This document shows, piece after piece, positions 16,059 through 24,688 of a stretch of 43,468 bases of DNA. The first letter of the stretch is position 1. Each line of letters begins with the position of its first letter. Made by a program: the position numbers and the translations under genes. The notes beneath the pieces were generated by a model, which made no database searches, was not told where the DNA came from, and saw only the letters and a list, made by a program, of their open reading frames with translations. This stretch comes from Chloroflexota bacterium (lineage in GTDB: Bacteria; Chloroflexota; Chloroflexia; Thermomicrobiales; UBA6265), in assembly GCA_023389575.1 (NCBI GenBank), contig JAEWEG010000031.1, forward strand, positions 1 through 43,468, in the 5' to 3' direction.

Positions 16059-17003
16059 GTGACGAATCTGCCTTTCTCAAAACCCGGTACCTTCTATCGT
16101 GGAAACCTCCACACCCATTCCACCATGTCCGACGGCGCCCGTACGCCGGAGCAGGTGGTGGATGATTACCGCTCCCAGGGATATGACTTCATCTCGCTGA
16201 CCGACCATTTCCTGCCGAACGCCCACTTCCGCAAGGGAGCGCCGGGATTCATCAAGGTCACCGACACCCGGCCCCACGACCGCGATGACTTCATCACCAT
16301 TCTCGGTGCCGAGGTGCATGGACCGGCCATGGAAAACGGCGAGATGTGGCACCTCGTCGCGGTTGGCCTGCCGCTCGACTTTCCCGAACTCGCGCCAGGG
16401 GAGTCCGGTCCGTCGGTCGCTCGCCGCGCCTATGAGGCGGGTGCCTGGGTATCACTTGCCCATCCGTACTGGAATGCCGTGTCCGAGGTGGACGCCCTCT
16501 CGGTCGTCGACATCATTCATGCTGTCGAGGTCTACAACCACGCCTCCGAGGTCGGCCCGCTGCGCGGCTGGGGCTTCCATCAGGCCGAGGTGCTGCTCAA
16601 CAAGGGACACCGGGTACATCTCAACGCGGCCGATGACGCCCATTTCAAGAACCCGGCCGGCACATTCGTCGATGCTTTCGGTGGCTGGGTGCAGGTTAAA
16701 GCGGAGTCGTTTGAGCCAGATGCGCTGGTCGCCGCGCTCAAGGCGGGTGAGTATTACTCCTCGACGGGCCCGGAAATCCACAACATCGAGATCGATGGCG
16801 ACATGATTCGCGTGGAATCCTCGCCGGTCAATCGTGTGGTCGTGACCGGTGCTGGCGCCACCTCCCGCCGCGCCATCGGCGAAGGTCAGACCACGGCCGA
16901 GCTGGAACTCCCACCGCGCGAGAAGACACCCTACGTCCGCGTCACCGTGATCGACGCCGATGGACGCCTGGCCTGGAGCAATCCGATCTGGCTCGACGAG
17001 TAG
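16059..17003 (+). CDS. PHP-domain phosphoesterase (CehA/McbA-like)
   Basis: Protein of about 314 residues with a polymerase-and-histidinol-phosphatase (PHP) metal site: His18 and His20 in NLHTHSTMSDG, Asp-His in SLTDHFLPN, the Glu-rich ILGAEVHGP, SLAHPYWN, and the late AADDAH. This order is typical of CehA/McbA-type PHP hydrolases. Substrates may be phosphoesters or carbamate-like esters; the true one is unknown. The start is uncertain: GTG 16059 has GAGGA 5 nt upstream and is preferred; ATG 16023 and TTG 16011 are alternatives. TATACA at 16000-16005 could be a -10 box and would favour 16059, but its -35 (TTGACG at 15974) is spaced too far. A C-terminal beta-rich part follows the metal domain. 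Confidence 0.85.
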   Translation: MTNLPFSKPGTFYRGNLHTHSTMSDGARTPEQVVDDYRSQGYDFISLTDHFLPNAHFRKGAPGFIKVTDTRPHDRDDFITILGAEVHGPAMENGEMWHLVAVGLPLDFPELAPGESGPSVARRAYEAGAWVSLAHPYWNAVSEVDALSVVDIIHAVEVYNHASEVGPLRGWGFHQAEVLLNKGHRVHLNAADDAHFKNPAGTFVDAFGGWVQVKAESFEPDALVAALKAGEYYSSTGPEIHNIEIDGDMIRVESSPVNRVVVTGAGATSRRAIGEGQTTAELELPPREKTPYVRVTVIDADGRLAWSNPIWLDE

Positions 17004-17090
17004 TCGCTGGCCGAGGAGCCGGTCATCAACGGCGCGGGAATGGTAGGGTGCACGGTGTTGAAACGCTCGCGCTCCGCTGGATCACCACCG

Positions 17091-18140
17091 ATGCCCCACG
17101 ATCACCCCGCCATCCCGCTGCTAATCGACGCCCAAGCCAGCCACGACGCGTCTTCGTGGCTGGTGCCGGGCGGTCCCCCGGCCCTCGTCCGCGAACTGGT
17201 CGCCGCATCCCCCGGCGCAACGATCCACTGGCAACCGGTTGACGTTCGAAACCTCGCGGAGGGCGCTGGCTTGCCGGTGTCGATCTCCACTCCCGGATCG
17301 GCCGTTCCGCCCGTTGACGGCGCGATGATCCTCTCGCCACCCGACCGCGATCTTGCCCGGCGTTGGCTGCTCGAAGCCCGCGCCGCGTTGGCGCCAGGCG
17401 GGCGGCTCCATCTCGCGGGCGCCAACGCCGAAGGCATCCGCTCGGTCATCTCGGATGCCGCCCGGCTGTTTGGCGATCCTATTCGCGAAGGCTATGGCCA
17501 GAAGCAGCGATTCGCCGTCGTCACTGAAACTACCAGTCAAGAGTCGTTGCCGGATTGGGCGGCGAAGCCGGGTATCGCGCCCGGTACGTGGGAGTCGTTC
17601 ACGGTGGAGACCGGCGATGGCCCGGTGGAACTCGTCACCCAGGCCGGAGTCTTCGCCGGAGCGAAGGTCGACACTGGAACGCGCCTGTTGCTCGACGCCC
17701 TTCCGGAGCGGTTGGACGGAACGGTGGTCGACATCGGCTGCGGCGCCGGGATCATCGGCATCGTCGCGGCCATGCGTGGCGCGAAGGCGGTCGACATGAC
17801 GGACGCCAATGTGTTGGCGGTGAAGGCGGCCGCGGAGAACGTCCGCCGCCTGGGACTCGACGCCTGCCGCGCCTTTGCCAGCGATGTCCTTGACTCCGTC
17901 GGCGATGCACGCCATGACCTCATCGTCAGCAACCCCCCGTTCCATCGCGGCAAGGGGATCGATTACTCCGTCGCCGACCGCCTCATCGCCGAATCCCCGG
18001 CTCATCTCACCGAGGGTGGCTCGCTGCTGATCGTCGCCAACGCCTTCCTCGCCTATGGCAAGCGGATGGAGAAAGTCTTTCCACGAGTAGAGGTCGTGAC
18101 CGCCACGAAGCAGTACCATGTCCTCCGCGCTTCAACATAA
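17091..18140 (+). CDS. RsmC-like class I methyltransferase
   Basis: Protein of about 349 residues. The C-terminal half is an MTS (RsmC/RlmG-type) methyltransferase: SAM-binding VVDIGCGAGIIGIVAA from residue 213, and the catalytic NPPFHRGKGIDY from Asn281, the motif of N2-guanine RNA methyltransferases. The N-terminal half is a degenerate Rossmann-like domain, as in RsmC and RlmG. The likely reaction is m2G formation in 16S or 23S rRNA; which site cannot be decided here. ATG 17091 is a weakly supported start (only GGA upstream), and the frame is open to 17040. The secreted two-Cys protein starts 14 nt after its stop, implying co-transcription. Confidence 0.85.
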   Translation: MPHDHPAIPLLIDAQASHDASSWLVPGGPPALVRELVAASPGATIHWQPVDVRNLAEGAGLPVSISTPGSAVPPVDGAMILSPPDRDLARRWLLEARAALAPGGRLHLAGANAEGIRSVISDAARLFGDPIREGYGQKQRFAVVTETTSQESLPDWAAKPGIAPGTWESFTVETGDGPVELVTQAGVFAGAKVDTGTRLLLDALPERLDGTVVDIGCGAGIIGIVAAMRGAKAVDMTDANVLAVKAAAENVRRLGLDACRAFASDVLDSVGDARHDLIVSNPPFHRGKGIDYSVADRLIAESPAHLTEGGSLLIVANAFLAYGKRMEKVFPRVEVVTATKQYHVLRAST

Positions 18141-18154
18141 AGGTGCATGACTCG

Positions 18155-18838
18155 ATGCTGTCCCGTTCGTCCTTGATCCCAGTTGCCGTTCTGTTGCTGG
18201 TGACAGCGGTGGCTATCGGCGCCTGGTCTGACCAGCAGTCAGCAAATGGACCGTCCGGAGCGATCGTCACGCTCGAGACCTATGACATCGAGACCGGTGA
18301 GCCGGTGACCGGCGCGTGCTTCTCGCTGGAGGGCGCGAACAACGGCGCCTGCGATGGCAACGGCGGTGGAAGCATGACATTCGCCCAGCCAATCCCTCCC
18401 GGAACCTATGAGGTGGGCTACGAGCGAACCGCGGACGGCAGTCACCATGCCGTCGGAAACTTTCCCTTGATCGTGACCGATGATTCGGACGTCACGATGC
18501 GGGTGGCGTTCGTGAAGGTAGAGGACGGCCCCAACCAGTGGGACCCCAGCCGGGGCGAGATCACACTGGTCCCCGTTTCCATCACCTCCGCAACCCCATC
18601 GGCCACGGCAACCTCGGGAAGTGACACCTGCTTCGTCCTTCACGGCGCGAGTGTCGAAGGCATCCACGTCGACATGTCATTCTGCGAGCGGGACCTCGGT
18701 CCCAAGGCGGCGAGGAGCGGGACGTACCTGCTCACCAGTGAGACATGTGACGTGGCAAACACAGGCATCTGGATCGCCGTGACCGGTGACGCCACGATCG
18801 AGGTTCCCCTTCTGGCGAACGGCTGCATCGCCGACTGA
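18155..18838 (+). CDS. Small secreted protein with two-Cys SpaA-like domain
   Basis: Protein of about 227 residues of unknown function. Residues 1-25 are a hydrophobic signal segment (LIPVAVLLLVTAVAIGAW). From residue 35 a beta-sandwich-like block runs IVTLETYDIETGEPVTGACF, SLEGANNGACDGNGG, then PIPPGTYEVGY. This repeats the pattern of the large protein at 40283: beta strand, Gly-Ala-Cys-aromatic-x-Leu, a second Cys-Asp, then PxGTYxx. A Ser/Thr/Ala linker (about 145-155) leads to a second Cys-bearing part starting DTCFVLHG. It is probably extracellular with disulfides. ATG 18155 is preferred, with AAGGTG about 9 nt upstream; GTG 18143 is possible. It follows the RsmC-like gene closely, with no obvious functional link. 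Confidence 0.75.
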   Translation: MLSRSSLIPVAVLLLVTAVAIGAWSDQQSANGPSGAIVTLETYDIETGEPVTGACFSLEGANNGACDGNGGGSMTFAQPIPPGTYEVGYERTADGSHHAVGNFPLIVTDDSDVTMRVAFVKVEDGPNQWDPSRGEITLVPVSITSATPSATATSGSDTCFVLHGASVEGIHVDMSFCERDLGPKAARSGTYLLTSETCDVANTGIWIAVTGDATIEVPLLANGCIAD

Positions 18839-18913
18839 ACCCATATCAAATCCGCTTTCTGGGGCGTATGATGGCGAAAGTCTGTTGTGAACCCATCCCG
18901 GGAGACACGCTTC

Positions 18914-19561
18914 ATGCCTACCGTTCCGACGCTGCTCACCTTCGCCGTGGCCGCGACGCTCCTCATCATCGTGCCCGGCCCGAACGTGCTCTACATCATC
19001 ACGCGCGGCATCGACCAGGGACGGAAGGCGGCTATCGTCTCCGCTCTCGGCGTCGAGGTGGGCATGCTCTTCCATATCGCCGCCGCGGTGCTCGGGCTTA
19101 GCGCGCTGATCGCGAGATCTGAAATCGTCTTCAACGTCGTCAAGTACGCCGGGGCCGCGTACCTGATCTGGATGGGCATCGCCAGCATCCGGGCGAAGGC
19201 GCTCGCGGTCGAGGAGCCGATCGCAAGCAGGCGGGCGAAGCCCTCCCGGCTTTTCACGCAGGGGCTGGTGGTCAACGTGCTCAACCCCAAGGTCGGCCTC
19301 TTCTTCGTCGCCTTCCTGCCCCAGTTCATCGATCCGGCGCGCGGCGGACCCACGACCCAAATCCTGGTGCTGGGCGGTGTGTTCCTGGTCATCGCCATCA
19401 TGTCGGACCTGGTCTACGCCTTCGCCAGCGGCTCGATTGGGTCATGGTTGAGCACCCGCCAGCGGATCGCCCGCCAGCGCGACCGGTTCACCGGCGTGGT
19501 CTACATCCTGCTCGGCGCGTTCGCCGCCATCGCCGGTTCCGGTTCCGCCCGCAACCACTGA
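18914..19561 (+). CDS. LysE/RhtB-family exporter
   Basis: Membrane protein of 215 residues with about six hydrophobic segments in LysE/RhtB order. The N-terminal signature is VPGPNVLYIITRGIDQGRKAA, the family block GPNxxxxxxRGxxxGxxAG, followed by AGAAYLIWMGIASIRAKA and VVNVLNPKVGLFFVAFLPQF. Members export amino acids or homoserine lactones by proton exchange. ATG 18914 follows GGGAG about 9 nt upstream. It converges on a PhnB-like VOC gene across a hairpin. Confidence 0.9.
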   Translation: MPTVPTLLTFAVAATLLIIVPGPNVLYIITRGIDQGRKAAIVSALGVEVGMLFHIAAAVLGLSALIARSEIVFNVVKYAGAAYLIWMGIASIRAKALAVEEPIASRRAKPSRLFTQGLVVNVLNPKVGLFFVAFLPQFIDPARGGPTTQILVLGGVFLVIAIMSDLVYAFASGSIGSWLSTRQRIARQRDRFTGVVYILLGAFAAIAGSGSARNH

Positions 19562-19572
19562 CCCGAACACGA

Positions 19573-19609
19573 AAACGACGGGCCGGGAAAGACACCGGCC
19601 CCGCCGTTT
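19573..19609. terminator. Imperfect hairpin between convergent genes
   Basis: AAACGACGGGCCGG (19573-19586) can pair with CCGGCCCCGCCGTTT (19595-19609) apart from one mismatch and one bulge, giving about 13 bp. GTGTTTCC follows on the plus strand. It sits 12 nt after the LysE gene stop and 19 nt from the VOC gene stop, so it could terminate both. Confidence 0.6.
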
Positions 19610-19627
19610 GTGTTTCCCGGTCCCCGG

Positions 19628-20059
19628 TTACGACGCTGGGGTGTGGTTGATCATCCAGTTCTTGCCAAACTTGTCGATGAACGTGCCGTAGTAGTCGCCC
19701 CAGAACTGGTCGGCCAGCGGCATCTCGACCTCGCCACCGGCGGAGAGCGCCTCGAACAGCCGGTCGGCTTCCTCCCGGCTGTCCGGGTGAAGGCAGATGG
19801 AGACATCGGTGCCACGAACGTAGCTCTGGCCCATGCCCTCGATCGCATCCGTTCCCATCAGCAGGTGCCCACCGAGAATCCGTAGCCCCACGTTGATCAC
19901 GAGGTTCCTGATCTCGTCGGGCACTGGTCCATCGCCCGGAACGTCGCCGAAGCGAGTGAGGCCATTGCCCTCGTACTCGCCGCCGAAGACGGACTTGTAG
20001 AACTCGAATGCCGCCTCGGCGGTGCCGTCGAAGTTGAGGTAGGTGCTTACTTCCGCCAT
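19628..20059 (-). CDS. PhnB-like VOC protein, copy 1
   Basis: Protein of 143 residues of the PhnB / 3-demethylubiquinone-methyltransferase-like branch of the VOC fold: VSTYLNFDGTAEAAFEFYKS, VFGGEY, then GHLLMGTDA, ICLHPDSREEADRLFEALSAG and FWGDYYGTFIDKFGKNWMIN. The name reflects an old misassignment; the activity of this branch is not established. ATG 20059 is chosen because GGAGGG lies about 5 nt upstream; a GTG at 20071 is within that SD. The protein at 25785 is a clear paralogue with the same FWGDYxGT and WMIN blocks. Confidence 0.85.
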   Translation of the reverse strand: MAEVSTYLNFDGTAEAAFEFYKSVFGGEYEGNGLTRFGDVPGDGPVPDEIRNLVINVGLRILGGHLLMGTDAIEGMGQSYVRGTDVSICLHPDSREEADRLFEALSAGGEVEMPLADQFWGDYYGTFIDKFGKNWMINHTPAS

Positions 20060-20218
20060 TGTGCCCTCCACATGCTGCCTGATCGTCCTTCACCTGTCGT
20101 GACGGCGTTGGCGCGACAGGTGGTCCGGCACCAGTGTGGATCAGGCGAGATCGCGTTACTTCTTCCAGATTGCGCCATTCGATCGCGCCGCGAATCGCCC
20201 CCGATGCACCCGCCGGAA

Positions 20219-22288
20219 TCAGGACTCGCCGTCGTCTCCGATCAGGTGGTCGGCCAGGAACTCGTAGGTCATCGCCGTCATGTGCGCCCGCTGGGCGTTG
20301 TCGGCCGAGCCTGAATGCCCGCCTTCGCGGTTCTCGTAGAACAACACGTCGTCGATGCCGCGCGCCTGCATCCGGGCCGCCATCTTCCTGGCCTGCACCG
20401 GACCCACCCGGTCGTCGCTGGTGGCCGTATAGAACAGCACCGCCGGGTAGTCCACGCCCTCGCCCAGGTTGTGGTACGGCGAGAAGGTCTGGATGAACGC
20501 CCAGTCGCCAGGCACATTGGGATCGCCGTATTCCGCGATCCACGATGTTCCGGCCGAGAGGGCCGTGTAGCGCTTCATGTCCAGCAGCGGCACCTGGCAG
20601 ACCACCGCCCCGAACAGCTCCGGGTAGTGGGTCAGCATGTTGCCCACAAGCAGCCCGCCGTTGCTGCCGCCCATGCAGCCGAGCCGTTCCGGCCGGGTCA
20701 CCTTGCGGTCGATCAGGTCCTGGGCGACCGCCGCGAAGTCCTCGTATGCCCGATGGCGGTTCTCCCGTAGCGCGGCCCGGTGCCAGCCCGGACCGTACTC
20801 GCCGCCGCCCCGGATGTTCGCGACCACGTGAATTGCCCGGCGTTCCAGCCACGCGCGTCCGGTGCCGCCGCTGTAGCTCGGTGTGAGCGAAATCTCGAAC
20901 CCGCCGTAGCCATACAGCAGGGTCGGGTTGTCCCCGTCCAGCGCATAGCCTTTCGGGGCGACCATGAAGTACGGAACCCGCGTTCCATCCTTCGAAACGG
21001 CGAAATGCTGCTCAACCGTGAAGGCATCCTCGTCGAAGAACGACGGAGCCGTCTTGATCGTACGGGCGTCCCCGTCGCCGACGGTTCCGATCTGGAGGGT
21101 CGATGGCCGCAGGAATCCCGATACCGTCAGCCAGTAGTCGTCGTTCTCGTCGTCGTCCACGCCCGAGGCCTGCACCGTTTGCAGCGGCTCGATGGTGCCC
21201 AGGTCCCGCCGCGACCACCCATCCGGACCCGGCGTCAGCACTTCCACCCGCGACGCGACATCGCGAAGCTCGGTCAACAGCAGATGGTTGCGCGTCCAGC
21301 TCCAGTATTCCAGCGACGTGTGCTCGTCGGGCGCGAACAACGTCTCCAATTCCCGCCTGCCCGCCAGGTAGTCATCGGCCCGGGCGGCCAGCAGCGAACC
21401 AGCCGGGTAGGTGGTCCCGGCCACGGTCCAGTCGTTGCGAGGCCGCACCAGCAACCATTCCCGGTGAAACTGGGCGTAGGCATCGTCCGGCACATCGACT
21501 TCGACGAGGTCGTTTCCCTGCAGGAGCCAGGTCTTCGAGGTGTAGAAGTCGACCATCCCGGTCAGGATGTCGCGTTCGTAACCTTCGCTGTGCTCGTGCT
21601 GGGCGAACAGCCCCATGTGATCGACTGGTACCTCATGCACGATCGGGGCGTCGATCACCTCCTGGCCGCGCTTCCACCGGCGGACCTGCCGCGGGTAGCT
21701 GGAGGTCGTCAGCGAGTCCGGGCCGGTTTCGGTGGACACCAGCACGGTATCGATATCGACCCAGGTCAGGCTCGTCTTCGCCACCGGGAGCCTGAACCCG
21801 TCTTCGACGAACTCGCGCCGTTCGACATCGAACTCGCGGACCACATTCGCGTCACCGCCGTCGGGCGACAGTTCCACCAGGGCGCGGGTGTATTCCGGAT
21901 AGAGCATTTGGGCGCCCTGGAACACCCATTTCTGGCCATCCTTCCGGCCGAGCTCGTCCACATCCAGCAGCACGTCCCAGTCAGGAGTGTCCGTTTCGTA
22001 GCTCTCGTGCGTCGTCCGCCGCCAGAGGCCGCGCGGATGTTCGGCGTCCTGCCAGAAGTTGTACAGGTACGGTCCACGCCGGGTCACCATCGGGATGCGT
22101 TCGGTGGAATCGAGCACCTCCAGCACCCTGGCCGCGGTGTGTTCTCGGCGCTTGGCGTCGATGTGCTGGCTGGTGCGGTCGTTCTGCTCCTCCACCCACG
22201 CCAGCGCCTTTTCGGACAGGATGTCTTCCAGCCACAGGAACTCGTCCTCGGTCGCGGCGCGATCAGGATAGTGAGGTTTTTCGGTCAT
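20219..22288 (-). CDS. Prolyl oligopeptidase family serine peptidase (S9A)
   Basis: Protein of about 689 residues with a seven-bladed propeller N-terminal region and a C-terminal alpha/beta-hydrolase. The nucleophile is Ser542 in MGGSNGGLLVG and the catalytic His658 is in EGGHSGSAD; Asp lies in TSDDRVGP. The GYGGFEISLTPSY and RGGGEYGPGWH blocks are S9A signatures. It cleaves short peptides, often after proline; no signal peptide is seen, so it is cytoplasmic. ATG 22288 follows GGGAGA at 7-8 nt. The frame is open to 22417 without family resemblance. It is the downstream member of a same-strand pair with the S9B-like peptidase, 172 bp apart. Confidence 0.92.
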   Translation of the reverse strand: MTEKPHYPDRAATEDEFLWLEDILSEKALAWVEEQNDRTSQHIDAKRREHTAARVLEVLDSTERIPMVTRRGPYLYNFWQDAEHPRGLWRRTTHESYETDTPDWDVLLDVDELGRKDGQKWVFQGAQMLYPEYTRALVELSPDGGDANVVREFDVERREFVEDGFRLPVAKTSLTWVDIDTVLVSTETGPDSLTTSSYPRQVRRWKRGQEVIDAPIVHEVPVDHMGLFAQHEHSEGYERDILTGMVDFYTSKTWLLQGNDLVEVDVPDDAYAQFHREWLLVRPRNDWTVAGTTYPAGSLLAARADDYLAGRRELETLFAPDEHTSLEYWSWTRNHLLLTELRDVASRVEVLTPGPDGWSRRDLGTIEPLQTVQASGVDDDENDDYWLTVSGFLRPSTLQIGTVGDGDARTIKTAPSFFDEDAFTVEQHFAVSKDGTRVPYFMVAPKGYALDGDNPTLLYGYGGFEISLTPSYSGGTGRAWLERRAIHVVANIRGGGEYGPGWHRAALRENRHRAYEDFAAVAQDLIDRKVTRPERLGCMGGSNGGLLVGNMLTHYPELFGAVVCQVPLLDMKRYTALSAGTSWIAEYGDPNVPGDWAFIQTFSPYHNLGEGVDYPAVLFYTATSDDRVGPVQARKMAARMQARGIDDVLFYENREGGHSGSADNAQRAHMTAMTYEFLADHLIGDDGES

Positions 22289-22460
22289 GCGGGCTCTCCC
22301 GGGTGGCGCGCTTGCCACAGCGTGTCTCACGTTCGATTGGCTCGGCCACGTCGATGCCTTCCACGAGGAAGTGCCATCGCGAATCCGGCCTGGAACCTGA
22401 TTGTAGCGACTGACCATGCTTCTCGTGTGCGAGTCGCGTTCGCGCGTGCGGGTATGTCGA

Positions 22461-24596
22461 CTACTCCAGCCTGAATCCCTTCGGTGGCTCCATGCCCATC
22501 AGGTGCCGGACGTAGTAGTCCCACTGTCGGCGATCGACATATCCGGCGTGGCGGGAGAAGACATGATCGTCTCCCGGGACAACCAGCAGGTCGAAGTCGC
22601 GGTTGGCGGCGATCATGCGGTCGATCGCGCGGAATGTGTGCTGGATGATCACCGCGCTATCCAATTCCCCGTGTACGAAGAGCAGCTTGCCAGTAATGTC
22701 TCCGGCCTGCTCCACAGCCGAGGAGCGAGCCCACGCCTCGCTGTCGGTGGGGTGATCGTAGGCTTCCAGGATCATCGCCATGACCATTCGTCCGTCGTAG
22801 CGGCCCGAGGCGGCGACTCCGACACCGTAGAACTCTGGAAACAGCTCCATCGCCCGGAGGGCGGCGAGTCCGCCCGCCGAATGGCCAAACACACCCACCC
22901 GGTCGATATCCAACCATGGCCGGGTCAGGGCCAGTTCGCGGATCGCGGCCACGTGGTCGTCCAGTCCTGAGCCGCCACCGATGTTCTCCCACGAGGCGTC
23001 GTGAAACACGCGGCCGCGTCCAGGGGTGCCTCGACCATCGATCACCAGGCCGATCAGGCCGAGGGCCGCGAACGGCTCCACCTCGTCGTCCTCCCAGTGC
23101 GGTTGCGCCCGGTGAATTTGCGGCCCCGGATAGAGATGGTCCAGCACCGGATACGACCGGGCCGGATCGAAGTCCAGTGGAAAGTAGATCGTGCCGTAAA
23201 TGGGCGTTTCGCCATCGGCACCGGTGGCATGGAATCGCTCTGGCGGTCGCCACCCCAATGTCTCGAGGTCGGTCGCATCGGCTGCTTCGAGTTCGAGAAG
23301 CACGGCCCCATTCCAGTCGCGCAGGGTGGCCACGGGCGGTATCGCCACCGTCGACGCGATGTCGAAGAACCAGTGATGCGCGGCGTTGCCCGGCGGAACC
23401 ATCTGCCGGTGGTCGAGCGGGTCCTCGAAGAGCCGTTCCATCTCGCCGGTATCCAGGTGAACCCTGCAGGCCGTGCGCCGGTACGGATCCTCCTCGTTGA
23501 GGCCCGACACGCTGATCCAGACAGTGCGGCCGGGCTGGTCTACCCTCAGAATCTCCTGCACGATGCATTCGCCCCGCGTGATCTGGCGGAGGCATTCGCC
23601 CGAGTGTGCGTCGTACAGGTAGATGTGACCCCATCCATCTCGCTCCGAGAACCAGATCACCTGCCCAGGTTCGCCTTCGGTATCGGTCAGTACCCGGATG
23701 TTGGGTCGCTGATGGAAGAGTTGCGAGGGCCGGATACGCCGGTTGCCCGTTTCGGTCACCAGCGCGCGTGCCGCGCCGGTTGCCGGATCGATCCGGTACA
23801 AGGTGAGTTGCAGCCAGTCCCGGGAACTGGATACGAGGTAAATCGACGTTCCCGCGGGGTCCCACCACAGGTCGCTGCGGAGCAGCGGTGAGGAGTGGGT
23901 GGAAGGCAGCGGGGGCAGTTGTACAGGGAGCACCTTGCCGGATGTGGCATCGACGATCAGCACCTCGACCGTTGGAATGCCCGCGTCCCCAGGGTAGGCG
24001 TCGTATATCCGATGCTCCCGCGGCAATCCGCCGCCAACCGGGGCGGATTCGACCAGTGTCACCGTGCGCACCTGCCGGTAATCCATCCGTTGGGTTACGA
24101 CGTAGCGATTGTCCGGTGACCAGAAGGCGACGGCTGGCCGCTGGGCATCCTGGTTCGGGTCGGGATCGCGCATGGTGCCGTAGGCGTGTTCAGTTGTGCC
24201 GTCATTGGTCAGGCGAGTCGCTAGCTGATTGTCGTTTCGGACCAGCCACAAGTCGTAGCCACGCCGTTCAAGTGACAGCTCCCCGTTTGGCGATGTCGAC
24301 CGGAATCGCTCGGACGCCGGTCTTCGCGGAAGTGCTTCGAGGTCGGAGGCGGGGATTTCGATTCGCGTCCTGGCGGTGGGATCGACCAGCATTTGCTTGA
24401 GGCCGCCGGACTGCCTGGTCTGGTACACGAACCCAGGGCGATCGGTGAGCCACGCCACGTCTTCAACTGTGTGCTGCAACAGGCGCGCGCGGTGCCCCAG
24501 CCGCAACTTGCCAGCTCGCTCGTAAACTGTGGCGTCCAGCACATCATGACTTCCGGTATCTTGTGCCGCCCCCAGCGATGACAGGACACGTGTCAT
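22461..24596 (-). CDS. S9B-type dipeptidyl peptidase IV-like serine peptidase
   Basis: Protein of 711 residues. Residues 1 to about 470 resemble the DPP-IV N-terminal propeller (YDLWLVRNDNQLATRLTND, FWSPDNRYVVTQRMD, SERDGWGHIYLYD). The C-terminal hydrolase has Ser573 in FGHSAGGLAALR, the Asp in HGELDSAV and His in GDDHVFSRH. YPVLDHLYPGPQ and VIDGRGTPGRGR are S9B-like blocks. It releases N-terminal dipeptides or acts on related peptides. No signal sequence is visible. ATG 24596 follows GGAAGGAA. It is upstream of the S9A peptidase on the same strand and divergent from an ABC-type binding protein. Confidence 0.9.
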   Translation of the reverse strand: MTRVLSSLGAAQDTGSHDVLDATVYERAGKLRLGHRARLLQHTVEDVAWLTDRPGFVYQTRQSGGLKQMLVDPTARTRIEIPASDLEALPRRPASERFRSTSPNGELSLERRGYDLWLVRNDNQLATRLTNDGTTEHAYGTMRDPDPNQDAQRPAVAFWSPDNRYVVTQRMDYRQVRTVTLVESAPVGGGLPREHRIYDAYPGDAGIPTVEVLIVDATSGKVLPVQLPPLPSTHSSPLLRSDLWWDPAGTSIYLVSSSRDWLQLTLYRIDPATGAARALVTETGNRRIRPSQLFHQRPNIRVLTDTEGEPGQVIWFSERDGWGHIYLYDAHSGECLRQITRGECIVQEILRVDQPGRTVWISVSGLNEEDPYRRTACRVHLDTGEMERLFEDPLDHRQMVPPGNAAHHWFFDIASTVAIPPVATLRDWNGAVLLELEAADATDLETLGWRPPERFHATGADGETPIYGTIYFPLDFDPARSYPVLDHLYPGPQIHRAQPHWEDDEVEPFAALGLIGLVIDGRGTPGRGRVFHDASWENIGGGSGLDDHVAAIRELALTRPWLDIDRVGVFGHSAGGLAALRAMELFPEFYGVGVAASGRYDGRMVMAMILEAYDHPTDSEAWARSSAVEQAGDITGKLLFVHGELDSAVIIQHTFRAIDRMIAANRDFDLLVVPGDDHVFSRHAGYVDRRQWDYYVRHLMGMEPPKGFRLE

Positions 24597-24640
24597 TCAG
24601 GCATTCCTTCCTTGTGTTGTGGCGTGATGTTCGGACTTCA

Positions 24641-24666
24641 TCGACAATTCCTACCAAATTGGTCGA
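24641..24666. promoter_or_regulatory. Palindromic operator candidate between divergent genes
   Basis: ACCAAATTGGT at 24653-24663 is a perfect palindrome around a central A. It overlaps an outer TCGAC...GTCGA inverted pair at 24641-24645 and 24662-24666. It sits in the 92-bp A+T-richer divergent region of the S9B peptidase and the siderophore-type binding protein, about 25 nt before the latter, a place where a repressor would act. Identity of any binding protein is unknown. Confidence 0.35.
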
Positions 24667-24688
24667 CTTTTCGAGAAGGATACCGTGA

